NCBI GenBank assembly: GCA_937877675.1
Contig: CALEIS010000176.1
Coordinates: 1-11,834 of the forward strand
DNA length: 11,834 nucleotides
Direction of reading: 5' to 3'
Source of the DNA: an uncultured Clostridia bacterium
GTDB lineage: Bacteria; Bacillota; Clostridia; Oscillospirales; Acutalibacteraceae
Under the pieces are notes generated by a model. It was not told the DNA's origin. It did no database searches and saw only the letters and a list, made by a program, of their open reading frames with translations. Position numbers and translations under genes: made by a program. Below, piece by piece: positions 1 through 6,151 of this stretch (the first letter of the stretch is position 1; the number at the start of each line of letters is the position of its first letter).

Positions 1-2
1 CT

Positions 3-194
3 ATTAAGACATGGAGCCGCAGCTCAACAATTTTCCCAGATTTTGTTGGTCATACATTTGCGGTACATGATGGTAAAAAACATGTTCCTGTATATGTTAC
101 AGAAGATATGGTTGGCCACAAATTAGGCGAATTTGCACCTACAAGAACTTACAAAGGTCATGCAGGTTCAAAAACATCAAACAACGGTAAATAA
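3..194 (+). CDS. rpsS: 30S ribosomal protein S19 (uS19), 3' part only
   Basis: The window opens inside this gene; 63 codons remain before a TAA stop, so about 29 residues are missing compared with the usual ~92. S19 sits in the head of the 30S subunit with S13, next to 16S rRNA and the A-site tRNA region. The visible part carries typical family stretches: FVGHTFAVHDGKKHVPVYV, then GHKLGEFAPTRTYKGHAG near the end. It is followed 22 bases later by rplV, the usual S10-operon order. The reading frame is open and undamaged; the truncation is only the window edge. Identity is secure from sequence and neighbours. Confidence 0.96.
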   Translation: MKTWSRSSTIFPDFVGHTFAVHDGKKHVPVYVTEDMVGHKLGEFAPTRTYKGHAGSKTSNNGK

Positions 195-216
195 GTCGAA
201 AGGAGTGTATTAAATA

Positions 217-549
217 ATGGAAGCAACAGCAAAAGTTACTTTTGTGCGAATTGCACCACGTAAGGTAAAGATTGTTCTTAACCTTATCAGAAACAAACCA
301 TGTGATGAAGCAATGGCGATTCTTAAATACACACCTAAGGCTGCGTGTGAACCACTTTACAAGCTTCTCAAGTCAGCTATGGCTAACGCAGAGATGAAGA
401 ACATGGACGTTTCAAGACTCTATGTTGCAGCTTGTTCAGTTGACCAGGGTCCTACTCTTAAGAGAATTAGAGCTCGTGACAAGGGTAGAGCTTACAGAAT
501 CAACAAGAAAACATCACATATCAACATCACACTTAAGGAAGCAGAATAA
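217..549 (+). CDS. rplV: 50S ribosomal protein L22 (uL22)
   Basis: A 110-residue protein, normal for L22, which binds 23S rRNA early in assembly and sends a long beta-hairpin into the peptide exit tunnel. The ATG at 217 follows an AGGAG motif at 201-205. The N-terminal globular part contains VRIAPRKVKIVLNLIRNK (about residues 10-27). The hairpin region spans about residues 78-102, ending in KKTSHI. The hairpin tip reads RIRARDKGRAYRI, where the family usually has a PRA(K/M)GRA-type tip, so a proline-to-alanine and an alanine-to-aspartate change appear at residues 86 and 88 (see findings). The stop codon touches the rpsC ribosome binding site, suggesting coupled translation. Confidence 0.98.
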   Translation: MEATAKVTFVRIAPRKVKIVLNLIRNKPCDEAMAILKYTPKAACEPLYKLLKSAMANAEMKNMDVSRLYVAACSVDQGPTLKRIRARDKGRAYRINKKTSHINITLKEAE

Positions 550-564
550 GGAGGAGGTTAAGTT

Positions 565-1236
565 ATGGGCCAGAAAGTTAATCCAACCGGTTTAAGAATC
601 GGCGTTATTAAAAACTGGGAATCACGCTGGTATGCAGACAAGAAAGACTTCGGTAACACACTTGTTTCTGACTACGAGCTTCGTGAATATCTCCTTAAGA
701 CACTCGCTTCTGCAGGTGTTCCAAAGGTAGAAATCGAAAGAGATGCGAAGAGAGTTCGTATCAACATTCACTGCGCAAAGCCTGGCATGGTAATCGGCCG
801 TCAGGGTGCAGAGATTGAAAAACTTAAAGACACATGTAAAAAGATGCTTGGCGGCGATAAAGAAGTTTTCATCAATATCGTTGAAGTTAAGCAGCCAGAC
901 CTCAATGCACAGCTCGTTGCTGAAAGCATTGCTTCACAGCTTGAAAGAAGAATTTCTTTCAGAAGAGCTCTTAAGCAGTCAATCGGCAGAACAATGAGAC
1001 TCGGTGCAAAGGGTATTAAAACTCAGGTTAGCGGCCGTATCGGCGGTGCTGAAATCGCTCGTTCAGAACAGTATCATGAAGGTACTATTCCACTTCAGAC
1101 AATTCGTGCAGACATCGACTATGGTTTTGCAGAAGCAGACACAACATATGGTAAACTCGGTGTTAAAGTATGGATTTACAAAGGTGAAGTTCTTCACGAA
1201 AGCCGCAAATCACGTAAAGAAGGAGGCACAAAATAA
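565..1236 (+). CDS. rpsC: 30S ribosomal protein S3 (uS3)
   Basis: A 223-residue protein of the 30S head, on the mRNA entry side, where S3 with S4 and S5 lines the mRNA channel. The start MGQKVNPTGLRIGVIKNWES is the typical S3 N terminus. A type II KH domain follows, with its GXXG loop as GRQG at residues 78-81 inside PGMVIGRQGAEIEKL. The C-terminal domain carries the R-rich FRRALKQ segment and RLGAKGIKTQVSGRIGGAEIAR. An AGGAGG site lies about 8 bases before the ATG. The end of the gene contains the ribosome binding site for rplP (AGGAGG at 1221-1226) and its TAA overlaps the rplP ATG by one base. Confidence 0.98.
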   Translation: MGQKVNPTGLRIGVIKNWESRWYADKKDFGNTLVSDYELREYLLKTLASAGVPKVEIERDAKRVRINIHCAKPGMVIGRQGAEIEKLKDTCKKMLGGDKEVFINIVEVKQPDLNAQLVAESIASQLERRISFRRALKQSIGRTMRLGAKGIKTQVSGRIGGAEIARSEQYHEGTIPLQTIRADIDYGFAEADTTYGKLGVKVWIYKGEVLHESRKSRKEGGTK

Positions 1237-1661
1237 TGCTTTTACCTAAAAGAGTAAAATACCGTCGCGTTCACAGAGGACGTTTGACAGGTAAAGCTTC
1301 AAGAGGTACTCAAGTTACTTATGGTGATTTCGGTCTTGTGTCTCTTGAACCAGCATGGATTACATCAAACCAGATTGAAGCAGCTCGTATCGCTATGACA
1401 AGATACATCAAGCGTGGTGGTCAGGTTTGGATTAAAATCTTCCCAGATAAGCCAATCACAGAGAAACCAGCTGAAACTCGAATGGGTTCAGGTAAAGGTT
1501 CTCCAGAATACTGGGTAGCAGTTGTTAAGCCAGGTCGCGTAATGTTCGAGATCAAGGGCGTTTCAGAGGAAGTTGCTCGTGAGGCTATGCGTCTTGCAGC
1601 TATGAAACTTCCAGTAAAATGTAAGTTTGTAACTAAAGAAGAACAGGGTGGTGAGCAGTAA
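1236..1661 (+). CDS. rplP: 50S ribosomal protein L16 (uL16)
   Basis: A 141-residue protein, standard length. L16 joins the large subunit late, at the base of the central protuberance, and helps organise the A-site and the peptidyl transferase centre. The sequence begins MLLPKRVKYRRVHRGR and contains the conserved loop RMGSGKG at residues 82-88 followed by SPEYWVAVVKPG; this loop reaches towards tRNA in known structures. The ATG overlaps the stop of rpsC (TAATG), and the end of this gene overlaps the start of rpmC in the same way, so the three are probably translated in a coupled fashion. No odd features seen. Confidence 0.98.
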   Translation: MLLPKRVKYRRVHRGRLTGKASRGTQVTYGDFGLVSLEPAWITSNQIEAARIAMTRYIKRGGQVWIKIFPDKPITEKPAETRMGSGKGSPEYWVAVVKPGRVMFEIKGVSEEVAREAMRLAAMKLPVKCKFVTKEEQGGEQ

Positions 1662-1864
1662 TGAAAGCAAGCGAGATTAGAAAGCTCTCTCCTAAGGAGT
1701 TGGATGCAAAGCTCTTAGAGCTCAAAGACGAACTTTTCAAGCTTCGTTTTCAACAAGCCATCAACCAACTCGAAAATCCTATGAGAATCAGTGCTGTTAA
1801 GAAGGATATCGCAAGAGTTAAAACAGTAATTCGCGACATCGAACTTCACGGCAGTGAGTCTTAA
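1661..1864 (+). CDS. rpmC: 50S ribosomal protein L29 (uL29)
   Basis: A 67-residue, mostly helical protein that lies beside the tunnel exit near L23, where chaperones and the signal recognition particle dock. It matches the family with a start MKASEIRKLS, a middle ELKDELFKLRFQQAINQLENPMRI type stretch (residues about 20-43) and a second helix rich in I/V/R. Two long helices can be inferred from the heptad-like spacing of leucines. Its ATG overlaps the TAA of rplP by one base, and a 20-base gap containing AAGGGAGGG leads to rpsQ, its usual neighbour. Confidence 0.97.
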   Translation: MKASEIRKLSPKELDAKLLELKDELFKLRFQQAINQLENPMRISAVKKDIARVKTVIRDIELHGSES

Positions 1865-1884
1865 GGAAAGGGAGGGCGTTCAAA

Positions 1885-2139
1885 ATGGAAAGAAACCTCA
1901 GAAAAACATTAGTCGGCATCGTAACAAGCGATAAGATGGACAAAACTGTTGTTGTTTCAATCAAGGACAGAGTTAAGCATCCTCTTTACGGCAAAATCGT
2001 TAACAAGACAGTGAAGCTCAAGGCTCACGACGAAAATAACGAATGCGGTGTAGGCGATAGAGTATTAGTAATGGAAACACGTCCACTTTCAAAAGATAAG
2101 AGATGGCGTGTAGCTGAAATTATCGAGAAAGCTAAGTAA
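1885..2139 (+). CDS. rpsQ: 30S ribosomal protein S17 (uS17)
   Basis: An 84-residue, primary 16S rRNA binding protein of the 30S body with an OB-type beta barrel. The family pattern is clear: RKTLVGIVTSDKMDKTVVV at the N terminus, RVKHPLYGKIV in the middle, and GVGDRVLVMETRPLSKDKRW near the end, which is the region used as the family signature. The start ATG follows GGGAGGG at a good distance. It lies between rpmC and rplN as in most Firmicutes. Length and residues are ordinary. Confidence 0.98.
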   Translation: MERNLRKTLVGIVTSDKMDKTVVVSIKDRVKHPLYGKIVNKTVKLKAHDENNECGVGDRVLVMETRPLSKDKRWRVAEIIEKAK

Positions 2140-2157
2140 TTAAAGGAGGCAATCATT

Positions 2158-2526
2158 GTGATACAGCAGCAAACTTACCTCAAGGTTGCCGACAACACAG
2201 GTGCAAAAGAATTAATGTGCATCCGAGTTCTCGGTGGTTCAGGTAGAAGATATGCTAACATCGGCGATATTATCGTAGCATCTGTTAAAAAAGCAGCACC
2301 AGGCGGCGTTGTTAAAAAAGGCGATGTTGTGAAAGCAGTCGTTGTTCGTTCAGTAAAAGGCGTTCGTAGAGATGACGGAACATATATCCGTTTCGATGAA
2401 AACGCAGCAGTTATTATTAAAGAAGACAAAAACCCAAAAGGTACTCGTATCTTTGGGCCAGTAGCAAGAGAGCTTCGTGATAAGGACTATATGAAAATCC
2501 TTTCACTTGCTCCAGAAGTACTTTAA
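2158..2526 (+). CDS. rplN: 50S ribosomal protein L14 (uL14), GTG start
   Basis: A 122-residue protein, the normal length. L14 binds 23S rRNA on the face that meets the 30S subunit, takes part in an inter-subunit bridge, and in other bacteria is the docking site of the silencing factor RsfS. The sequence starts MIQQQTYLKVADNTGAKE with GTG read as methionine; the AAGGAGG at 2143-2149 sits 8 bases before it, and the alignment with the universal MIQ start supports this codon. The central PGGVVKKGDVVKAVVVR block matches the family signature. The stop merges with the next ribosome binding site (TAAGGAGG). Confidence 0.98.
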   Translation: MIQQQTYLKVADNTGAKELMCIRVLGGSGRRYANIGDIIVASVKKAAPGGVVKKGDVVKAVVVRSVKGVRRDDGTYIRFDENAAVIIKEDKNPKGTRIFGPVARELRDKDYMKILSLAPEVL

Positions 2527-2539
2527 GGAGGTGCCCTAA

Positions 2540-2857
2540 ATGAATAAGGTTCATGTTAGAACAGGTGACGAAGTTATCGTTATCAACGGTAAAGACCGTG
2601 GCAAGAAGGGCAAGGTACTTGAAGTAAGCCCTTCAGAAGGCAAAGTAATCGTTGAAGGCGTAAACATGGTATCTAAGCACGTTAAACCTCGCAAGATGGG
2701 TGAACAGGGCGGTATCATCAAGGCAGAAAGTGCTCTTTACGCTGATAAGGTTCAGCTTGTATGTCCTAAGTGCAAAGCAGCTACAAGAGTTGGTCACGAA
2801 GGCACAGGCAAAGATAAAGTTCGCGTTTGTAAAAAATGCGGCGCAAAGTTTGAATAA
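2540..2857 (+). CDS. rplX: 50S ribosomal protein L24 (uL24), four-cysteine form
   Basis: A 105-residue assembly initiator that binds the 5' domain of 23S rRNA and ends up close to the tunnel exit. A KOW domain covers about residues 5-40 (TGDEVIVINGKDRGKKGKV), followed by the HVKPRKMGEQGGI stretch. The C-terminal part has two CXXC pairs, C75/C78 and C97/C100, ending KKCGAKFE; this looks like a zinc ribbon of the C+ type of L24. That zinc is bound is inferred from spacing only. The stop overlaps the rplE ribosome binding site (TAAGGAGG at 2855-2862). Confidence 0.98.
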   Translation: MNKVHVRTGDEVIVINGKDRGKKGKVLEVSPSEGKVIVEGVNMVSKHVKPRKMGEQGGIIKAESALYADKVQLVCPKCKAATRVGHEGTGKDKVRVCKKCGAKFE

Positions 2858-2871
2858 GGAGGAACAATAAA

Positions 2872-3414
2872 ATGGCAATTAGACTTAGAGAAATGTACAA
2901 AGCCGACGTTGTTCCTGCACTTCAGAAGAAGTTCAACTACAAGAGCGTTATGCAGATTCCAAAGATTGATAAGGTTATTATCAACGTTGGATGTGGCGAA
3001 GCTAAGGACAACGCAAAAGTTGTTGACGCAATTATCGGCGACCTTGCTAAAATCACAGGTCAGAAGCCAGTTAAGTGCGTTGCTAAAAAATCAGTTGCTA
3101 ACTTCAAACTTCGTGAAGGTATGACAATCGGCGTTAAAGTAACACTTAGAGGCGACAAGATGTATGAATTCATCGACAGATTCTTCAACCTTGCTCTTCC
3201 TCGCGTTCGTGACTTCAGAGGTATCAACCCTAACTCATTCGATGGTCGTGGTAACTACTCAATGGGTGTTAAGGAACAGTTGATTTTCCCTGAAATCGAT
3301 TACGATAAGATTGATAAGGTACGTGGCATGGATATTTGCTTCGTAACAACAGCTAACACAGATGAAGAAGCTCGTGAGCTTTTAACACTCATGGGTGCAC
3401 CATTTGCTAAATAA
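2872..3414 (+). CDS. rplE: 50S ribosomal protein L5 (uL5)
   Basis: A 180-residue protein that, with L18, binds 5S rRNA in the central protuberance and contacts P-site tRNA and S13 across the subunit interface. The family features are MQIPKIDKVIINVGCGEA (about residues 27-44), the KKSVANFKLREG segment, RVRDFRGINPNSFDGRGNYS and the ending MDICFVTTANTDEEARELL. In many clostridia L5 has GLGEA or GVGEA; here it is GCGEA, a small variation. The ATG at 2872 has GGAGGA upstream. Placement between rplX and rpsN is standard. Confidence 0.98.
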   Translation: MAIRLREMYKADVVPALQKKFNYKSVMQIPKIDKVIINVGCGEAKDNAKVVDAIIGDLAKITGQKPVKCVAKKSVANFKLREGMTIGVKVTLRGDKMYEFIDRFFNLALPRVRDFRGINPNSFDGRGNYSMGVKEQLIFPEIDYDKIDKVRGMDICFVTTANTDEEARELLTLMGAPFAK

Positions 3415-3427
3415 GGAGGGGTAGACA

Positions 3428-3613
3428 GTGGCAAAGACAGCGATGAAAGTTAAGCAGCAAAGAGCTGCAAAGTTCTCAACAAGAGCTTACAACAGATGCA
3501 AAATCTGTGGTAGACCACATGCTTACCTCCGTAAATATGGCGTTTGCCGTATTTGCTTCAGAGAGTTAGCACACGCAGGTCAGATTCCTGGCGTGAAGAA
3601 ATCAAGCTGGTAA
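3428..3613 (+). CDS. rpsN: 30S ribosomal protein S14, zinc type (uS14), GTG start
   Basis: A 61-residue S14 of the short, zinc-binding class (often named rpsZ or rpsN1). The four ligands are C24, C27, C40 and C43 in CKICGRPHAYLRKYGVCRIC, which is the classical C-X2-C-X12-C-X2-C finger. S14 lies in the 30S head and helps form the A-site side. Start is GTG at 3428, 6 bases after GGAGGGG at 3415-3421; the encoded MAKTAMKVKQQR matches the usual N terminus. The TAA is followed in frame by TAG, a tandem stop. Zinc-starved Firmicutes often carry a zinc-free duplicate elsewhere; none is in this window. Confidence 0.98.
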   Translation: MAKTAMKVKQQRAAKFSTRAYNRCKICGRPHAYLRKYGVCRICFRELAHAGQIPGVKKSSW

Positions 3614-3647
3614 TAGAGCAATCTAAAATTATAGGAGGTAACTCATT

Positions 3648-4046
3648 ATGCAAATTACAGATGCAATCGGTGATATGCTCACCAGAATCCGTAATGCGAA
3701 TTCCGCAAAGCATGATACAGTGAAAGTGCCTGCATCAAACATGAAGAAAGCGATTGCTCAAATTCTTGTTGATGAAGGTTACATCAAAGGATTTACAGTA
3801 GAAGAAGACGGCAAGCAGGGCGTTATCGAAATCGCTCTCAAGTACGGTCCAAACAAATCAAGCGTAATCACAGGTCTTAGAAGAGTTTCAAAGCCAGGTT
3901 TACGTATTTACACAAACTGTGAAGACATGCCAAAGGTAATGAAAGGTCTTGGTATTGCAATCCTTTCAACATCTAAGGGTGTTATGACAGATAAAGAGGC
4001 TCGCAAACTTAACGTAGGTGGCGAAGTTCTCGCATTCATCTGGTAA
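3648..4046 (+). CDS. rpsH: 30S ribosomal protein S8 (uS8)
   Basis: A 132-residue primary binder of the central domain of 16S rRNA. The N terminus MQITDAIGDMLTRIRNAN and the C-terminal LNVGGEVLAFIW are diagnostic, as is RVSKPGLRIYTNC with the STSKGVMTDKEAR block. In E. coli S8 represses its own operon by binding near the rplE start; I could not recognise such a site here. A 34-base gap with ATAGGAGG separates it from rpsN. The stop runs into GGGAGGT, the site for rplF. Nothing unusual is seen. Confidence 0.98.
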   Translation: MQITDAIGDMLTRIRNANSAKHDTVKVPASNMKKAIAQILVDEGYIKGFTVEEDGKQGVIEIALKYGPNKSSVITGLRRVSKPGLRIYTNCEDMPKVMKGLGIAILSTSKGVMTDKEARKLNVGGEVLAFIW

Positions 4047-4060
4047 GGGAGGTACAGTAA

Positions 4061-4603
4061 ATGTCACGTATAGGCAGAAACCCAGTTGCTATTCCAGCAG
4101 GGGTAGAAGTTAAAGTAGATGGCAGCACTGTTACCGTTAAAGGCCCTAAGGGTACTCTTACTAAAACAGTGCACAGCAACATGAAGGTTGAACTCGATGG
4201 CGCAGTTGTTACAGTATCTCGTCCAGACGACTCAAACCTTAACAAATCACTCCACGGTCTTACACGTACACTCATCGCTAACATGGTTGAAGGCGTTGAG
4301 AAGGGTTACAAAAAGGAACTCGAAGTAAACGGCGTTGGTTACCGTGTATCAGTTCAGGGTAAGGACCTTGTTCTTAACATTGGTTTCTCACATCAGGTAA
4401 TTATGCCTGCTCCAGAAGGAATCACAGTTGAGACTCCTACACCTAACAAGATTGTTATCTCAGGTCCTGACAAGCAGACAGTTGGTCAGTTCGCAGCAGA
4501 AGTTCGCGAAAAGAGACCACCAGAGCCATATAAGGGCAAGGGTATCAAATATGCTGACGAGCATATCCGTCGTAAAGAAGGTAAAGCCGGTAAGGGCAAA
4601 TAA
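4061..4603 (+). CDS. rplF: 50S ribosomal protein L6 (uL6)
   Basis: A 180-residue protein made of two similar alpha/beta domains (about residues 1-81 and 82-170). It sits near the factor-binding site of the large subunit by the sarcin-ricin loop and L7/L12 stalk base. Family stretches include MSRIGRNPVAIPAGV, KGPKGTLT, LHGLTRTLIANMVEGV and the C-terminal KRPPEPYKGKGIKY. All 12 proline codons are CCA or CCT, a useful reference for the codon shift seen later in map. TAA is followed in frame by TAG. It precedes rplR by 18 bases containing AGGAGGAG. Confidence 0.98.
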   Translation: MSRIGRNPVAIPAGVEVKVDGSTVTVKGPKGTLTKTVHSNMKVELDGAVVTVSRPDDSNLNKSLHGLTRTLIANMVEGVEKGYKKELEVNGVGYRVSVQGKDLVLNIGFSHQVIMPAPEGITVETPTPNKIVISGPDKQTVGQFAAEVREKRPPEPYKGKGIKYADEHIRRKEGKAGKGK

Positions 4604-4621
4604 TAGGAGGAGAGTAAAGCT

Positions 4622-4981
4622 ATGGTTAACAGACCAGATTCAAATGCGGCAAGACTCAAGAGACATAAGAGAGTCCGCGCTAAGATTTCAGGCACAGCTG
4701 AGTGCCCACGCCTTAATGTGTTCCGTTCTCTCCAGCATATCTATGCTCAGTTGATTGACGACGTTGCAGGTGTTACACTTGTAAGCGCTTCATCAACAGA
4801 GAAGGACTTCGCAAATTACGGCGGTAACAAGGATGCAGCTAAAGAAGTTGGCAAAATCCTTGCAGAAAGAGCAAAAGAAAAGAACATCACAGATGTTGTA
4901 TTTGACAGAGGCGGTTACGTTTACACAGGTAGAGTAGCAGCTCTCGCAGAAGGTGCCCGTGAGGGCGGCCTCAACTTCTAA
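4622..4981 (+). CDS. rplR: 50S ribosomal protein L18 (uL18)
   Basis: A 119-residue protein that binds 5S rRNA and fixes it in the central protuberance together with L5. A basic N-terminal tail (ARLKRHKRVRAKISGT) is followed by PRLNVFRSLQHIYAQLIDD, the core strand with VSASS, and the C-terminal FDRGGYVYTGRVAALAEGAR, all typical. The ATG has AGGAGGAG at 4605-4612, slightly upstream with a 9-base spacer. The stop is followed by GGAAAGGAG for rpsE. Length and residues are usual. Confidence 0.98.
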   Translation: MVNRPDSNAARLKRHKRVRAKISGTAECPRLNVFRSLQHIYAQLIDDVAGVTLVSASSTEKDFANYGGNKDAAKEVGKILAERAKEKNITDVVFDRGGYVYTGRVAALAEGAREGGLNF

Positions 4982-4999
4982 GGAAAGGAGAAATTTAAA

Positions 5000-5500
5000 A
5001 TGGCTATTATTGACGCATCAACACTCGAACTTCAAGAAAGAGTAGTTGCTATCAACCGTGTTTCAAAGACAGTTAAGGGCGGCCGTGTTATGAAATTCTC
5101 CGCTTTGGTTGTTGTAGGTGATGGTAACGGCATCGTAGGCTTCGGTCTTGGTAAATCAGGCGAAGTTCCAGATGCTATCCGTAAGGGTATTGAAGCTGCT
5201 AAGAAGAACCTTATCAAGGTTGCTCTTAAAGGTACAACAATCCCTCACGAAATTATCGGTAAATTCGGCGCAGGCGTAGTTCTTATGAAGCCTGCTGCAC
5301 CTGGTACTGGTGTTATTGCTGGCGGACCTGTTCGTGCTGTTGTTGAAGCAGTAGGTATTAAGGACATTCGTTCAAAGGCACTTCGTTCAAATAACCCATG
5401 CAATGTAGTACGTGCTACTATTGACGGACTTTCAAAGCTTCGTACCGCAGAAGAAGTTGCTGCAATCCGCGGCAAATCAGTTAAAGAGATTGTAGAATAA
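5000..5500 (+). CDS. rpsE: 30S ribosomal protein S5 (uS5)
   Basis: A 166-residue protein of the 30S body that lines the mRNA entry and influences decoding accuracy. The N-terminal double-stranded-RNA-binding-like domain covers about residues 10-75, with VKGGRVMKFSALVVVGDGNG; the GDGNG loop is at 40-44. The region around V21-R29 is the loop where spectinomycin resistance changes occur in other bacteria; it looks wild type here. The C-terminal domain has GGPVRAVVEAVGIKDI and RSNNPCNVVRAT. Most relatives have GRRFRF where this one has GRVMKF, a mild change. It lies between rplR and rpmD as expected. Confidence 0.98.
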   Translation: MAIIDASTLELQERVVAINRVSKTVKGGRVMKFSALVVVGDGNGIVGFGLGKSGEVPDAIRKGIEAAKKNLIKVALKGTTIPHEIIGKFGAGVVLMKPAAPGTGVIAGGPVRAVVEAVGIKDIRSKALRSNNPCNVVRATIDGLSKLRTAEEVAAIRGKSVKEIVE

Positions 5501-5503
5501 GAA

Positions 5504-5510
5504 AGGGTGG
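5504..5510 (+). promoter_or_regulatory. Ribosome binding site that fixes the rpmD start
   Basis: AGGGTGG lies 5 bases before ATG 5516. An in-frame GTG at 5507 falls inside this site and therefore cannot plausibly be the start codon. The motif departs from the AGGAGG used by most genes here. Confidence 0.7.
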
Positions 5511-5515
5511 ACAAA

Positions 5516-5695
5516 ATGGATAAAATTCAGGTTAAACTCGTAAAGAGTCTTATCGGAAGCAAAAAAGACCAAATTGCCACCGCTTATGCACTTGGTCTCC
5601 GCAAAATTGGCGATGTATCAGAACAACCTGATAACGCACAAACACAAGGTAAGATTAAGAAAATCTCTCATCTTGTAGAGGTTACAAAGGCTTAA
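5516..5695 (+). CDS. rpmD: 50S ribosomal protein L30 (uL30)
   Basis: A 59-residue protein of the large subunit, bacterial short form, found in Firmicutes between rpsE and rplO. The sequence MDKIQVKLVKSLIGSKKDQ followed by GLRKIGDV fits the family, which usually opens with K-(L/I)-x-(V/I)-x-L-V-(K/R)-S-x-I-G. I chose ATG 5516 rather than the in-frame GTG 5507, because the GTG is part of the ribosome binding site and would add an unusual three-residue lead. The stop joins the next ribosome binding site as TAAGGAGG. Confidence 0.96.
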   Translation: MDKIQVKLVKSLIGSKKDQIATAYALGLRKIGDVSEQPDNAQTQGKIKKISHLVEVTKA

Positions 5696-5702
5696 GGAGG
5701 TG
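5694..5702 (+). promoter_or_regulatory. Ribosome binding site that fixes the rplO start
   Basis: AAGGAGGTG, close to a perfect anti-16S match, sits 6 bases before ATG 5709 and overlaps the rpmD stop. The in-frame GTG at 5700 is inside the site, so ATG 5709 is preferred. Confidence 0.8.
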
Positions 5703-5708
5703 CACAAT

Positions 5709-6149
5709 ATGAAATTGCACGAACTTTCACCAGCAGCTGGTTCAAAGAAAGACGTAAAGCGTATCGGTAGAGGCGCTGGTTCAGGTCAAGGTAAAACAGC
5801 TGGTAAGGGTCATAAGGGTCAAAAAGCCCGTGCAGGTAGAGGTATGCAGGTTGGCTTCGAAGGTGGCCAGATGCCTTTACAGAGAAGAATTCCAAAGCGT
5901 GGTTTTAACAACATTTTTGCTAAGGAAATCGCAGCTGTTAATGTTTCAGCTCTCAACGTATTTGAGGATGGCACAACAGTTACAATCGAGGCACTTGTTA
6001 ACGCAGGCCTTGTAAAGAAAGCTCTTGACGGAGTTAAAGTTTTAGGAAATGGCGAACTCAGCAAAAAGCTTACTGTTCAGGTTAATGCCTATTCAGAATC
6101 TGCTAAGCAGAAAATTGAAGCAGCAGGCGGGAAAGCTGAGGTGATCTAA
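5709..6149 (+). CDS. rplO: 50S ribosomal protein L15 (uL15)
   Basis: A 146-residue protein with a long glycine- and lysine-rich N-terminal extension that threads into 23S rRNA, and a globular C-terminal domain. The start MKLHELSPAAGSKK is the usual one. The extension has the pattern GRGAGSGQGKTAGKGHKGQ at about residues 20-38, then GFEGGQMPLQRRIPKRGF, a family signature. The C-terminal half ends AAGGKAEVI. The last codons carry GAGGTGAT, which serves as ribosome binding site for secY, whose start lies only 2 bases after the stop. Confidence 0.98.
   Translation: MKLHELSPAAGSKKDVKRIGRGAGSGQGKTAGKGHKGQKARAGRGMQVGFEGGQMPLQRRIPKRGFNNIFAKEIAAVNVSALNVFEDGTTVTIEALVNAGLVKKALDGVKVLGNGELSKKLTVQVNAYSESAKQKIEAAGGKAEVI
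6138..6145 (+). promoter_or_regulatory. secY ribosome binding site inside rplO
   Basis: GAGGTGAT lies within the final codons of rplO and 6 bases before GTG 6152. This placement implies that secY translation depends on ribosomes finishing rplO. Confidence 0.7.
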
Positions 6150-6151
6150 CC

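Noticed and set aside
1004..1249. 81-residue open frame overlapping rpsC
   Set aside because: It is a +1 shadow of rpsC with no ribosome binding site and no family-like composition; rpsC is certain.
2175..2429. 84-residue minus-strand open frame across rplN
   Set aside because: Antisense shadow of a conserved gene; no binding site and low-complexity Ser/Thr/Pro content from reverse reading.
5507..5515. GTG start for rpmD, adding three residues
   Set aside because: The GTG is part of the Shine-Dalgarno; ATG 5516 gives the family N terminus.
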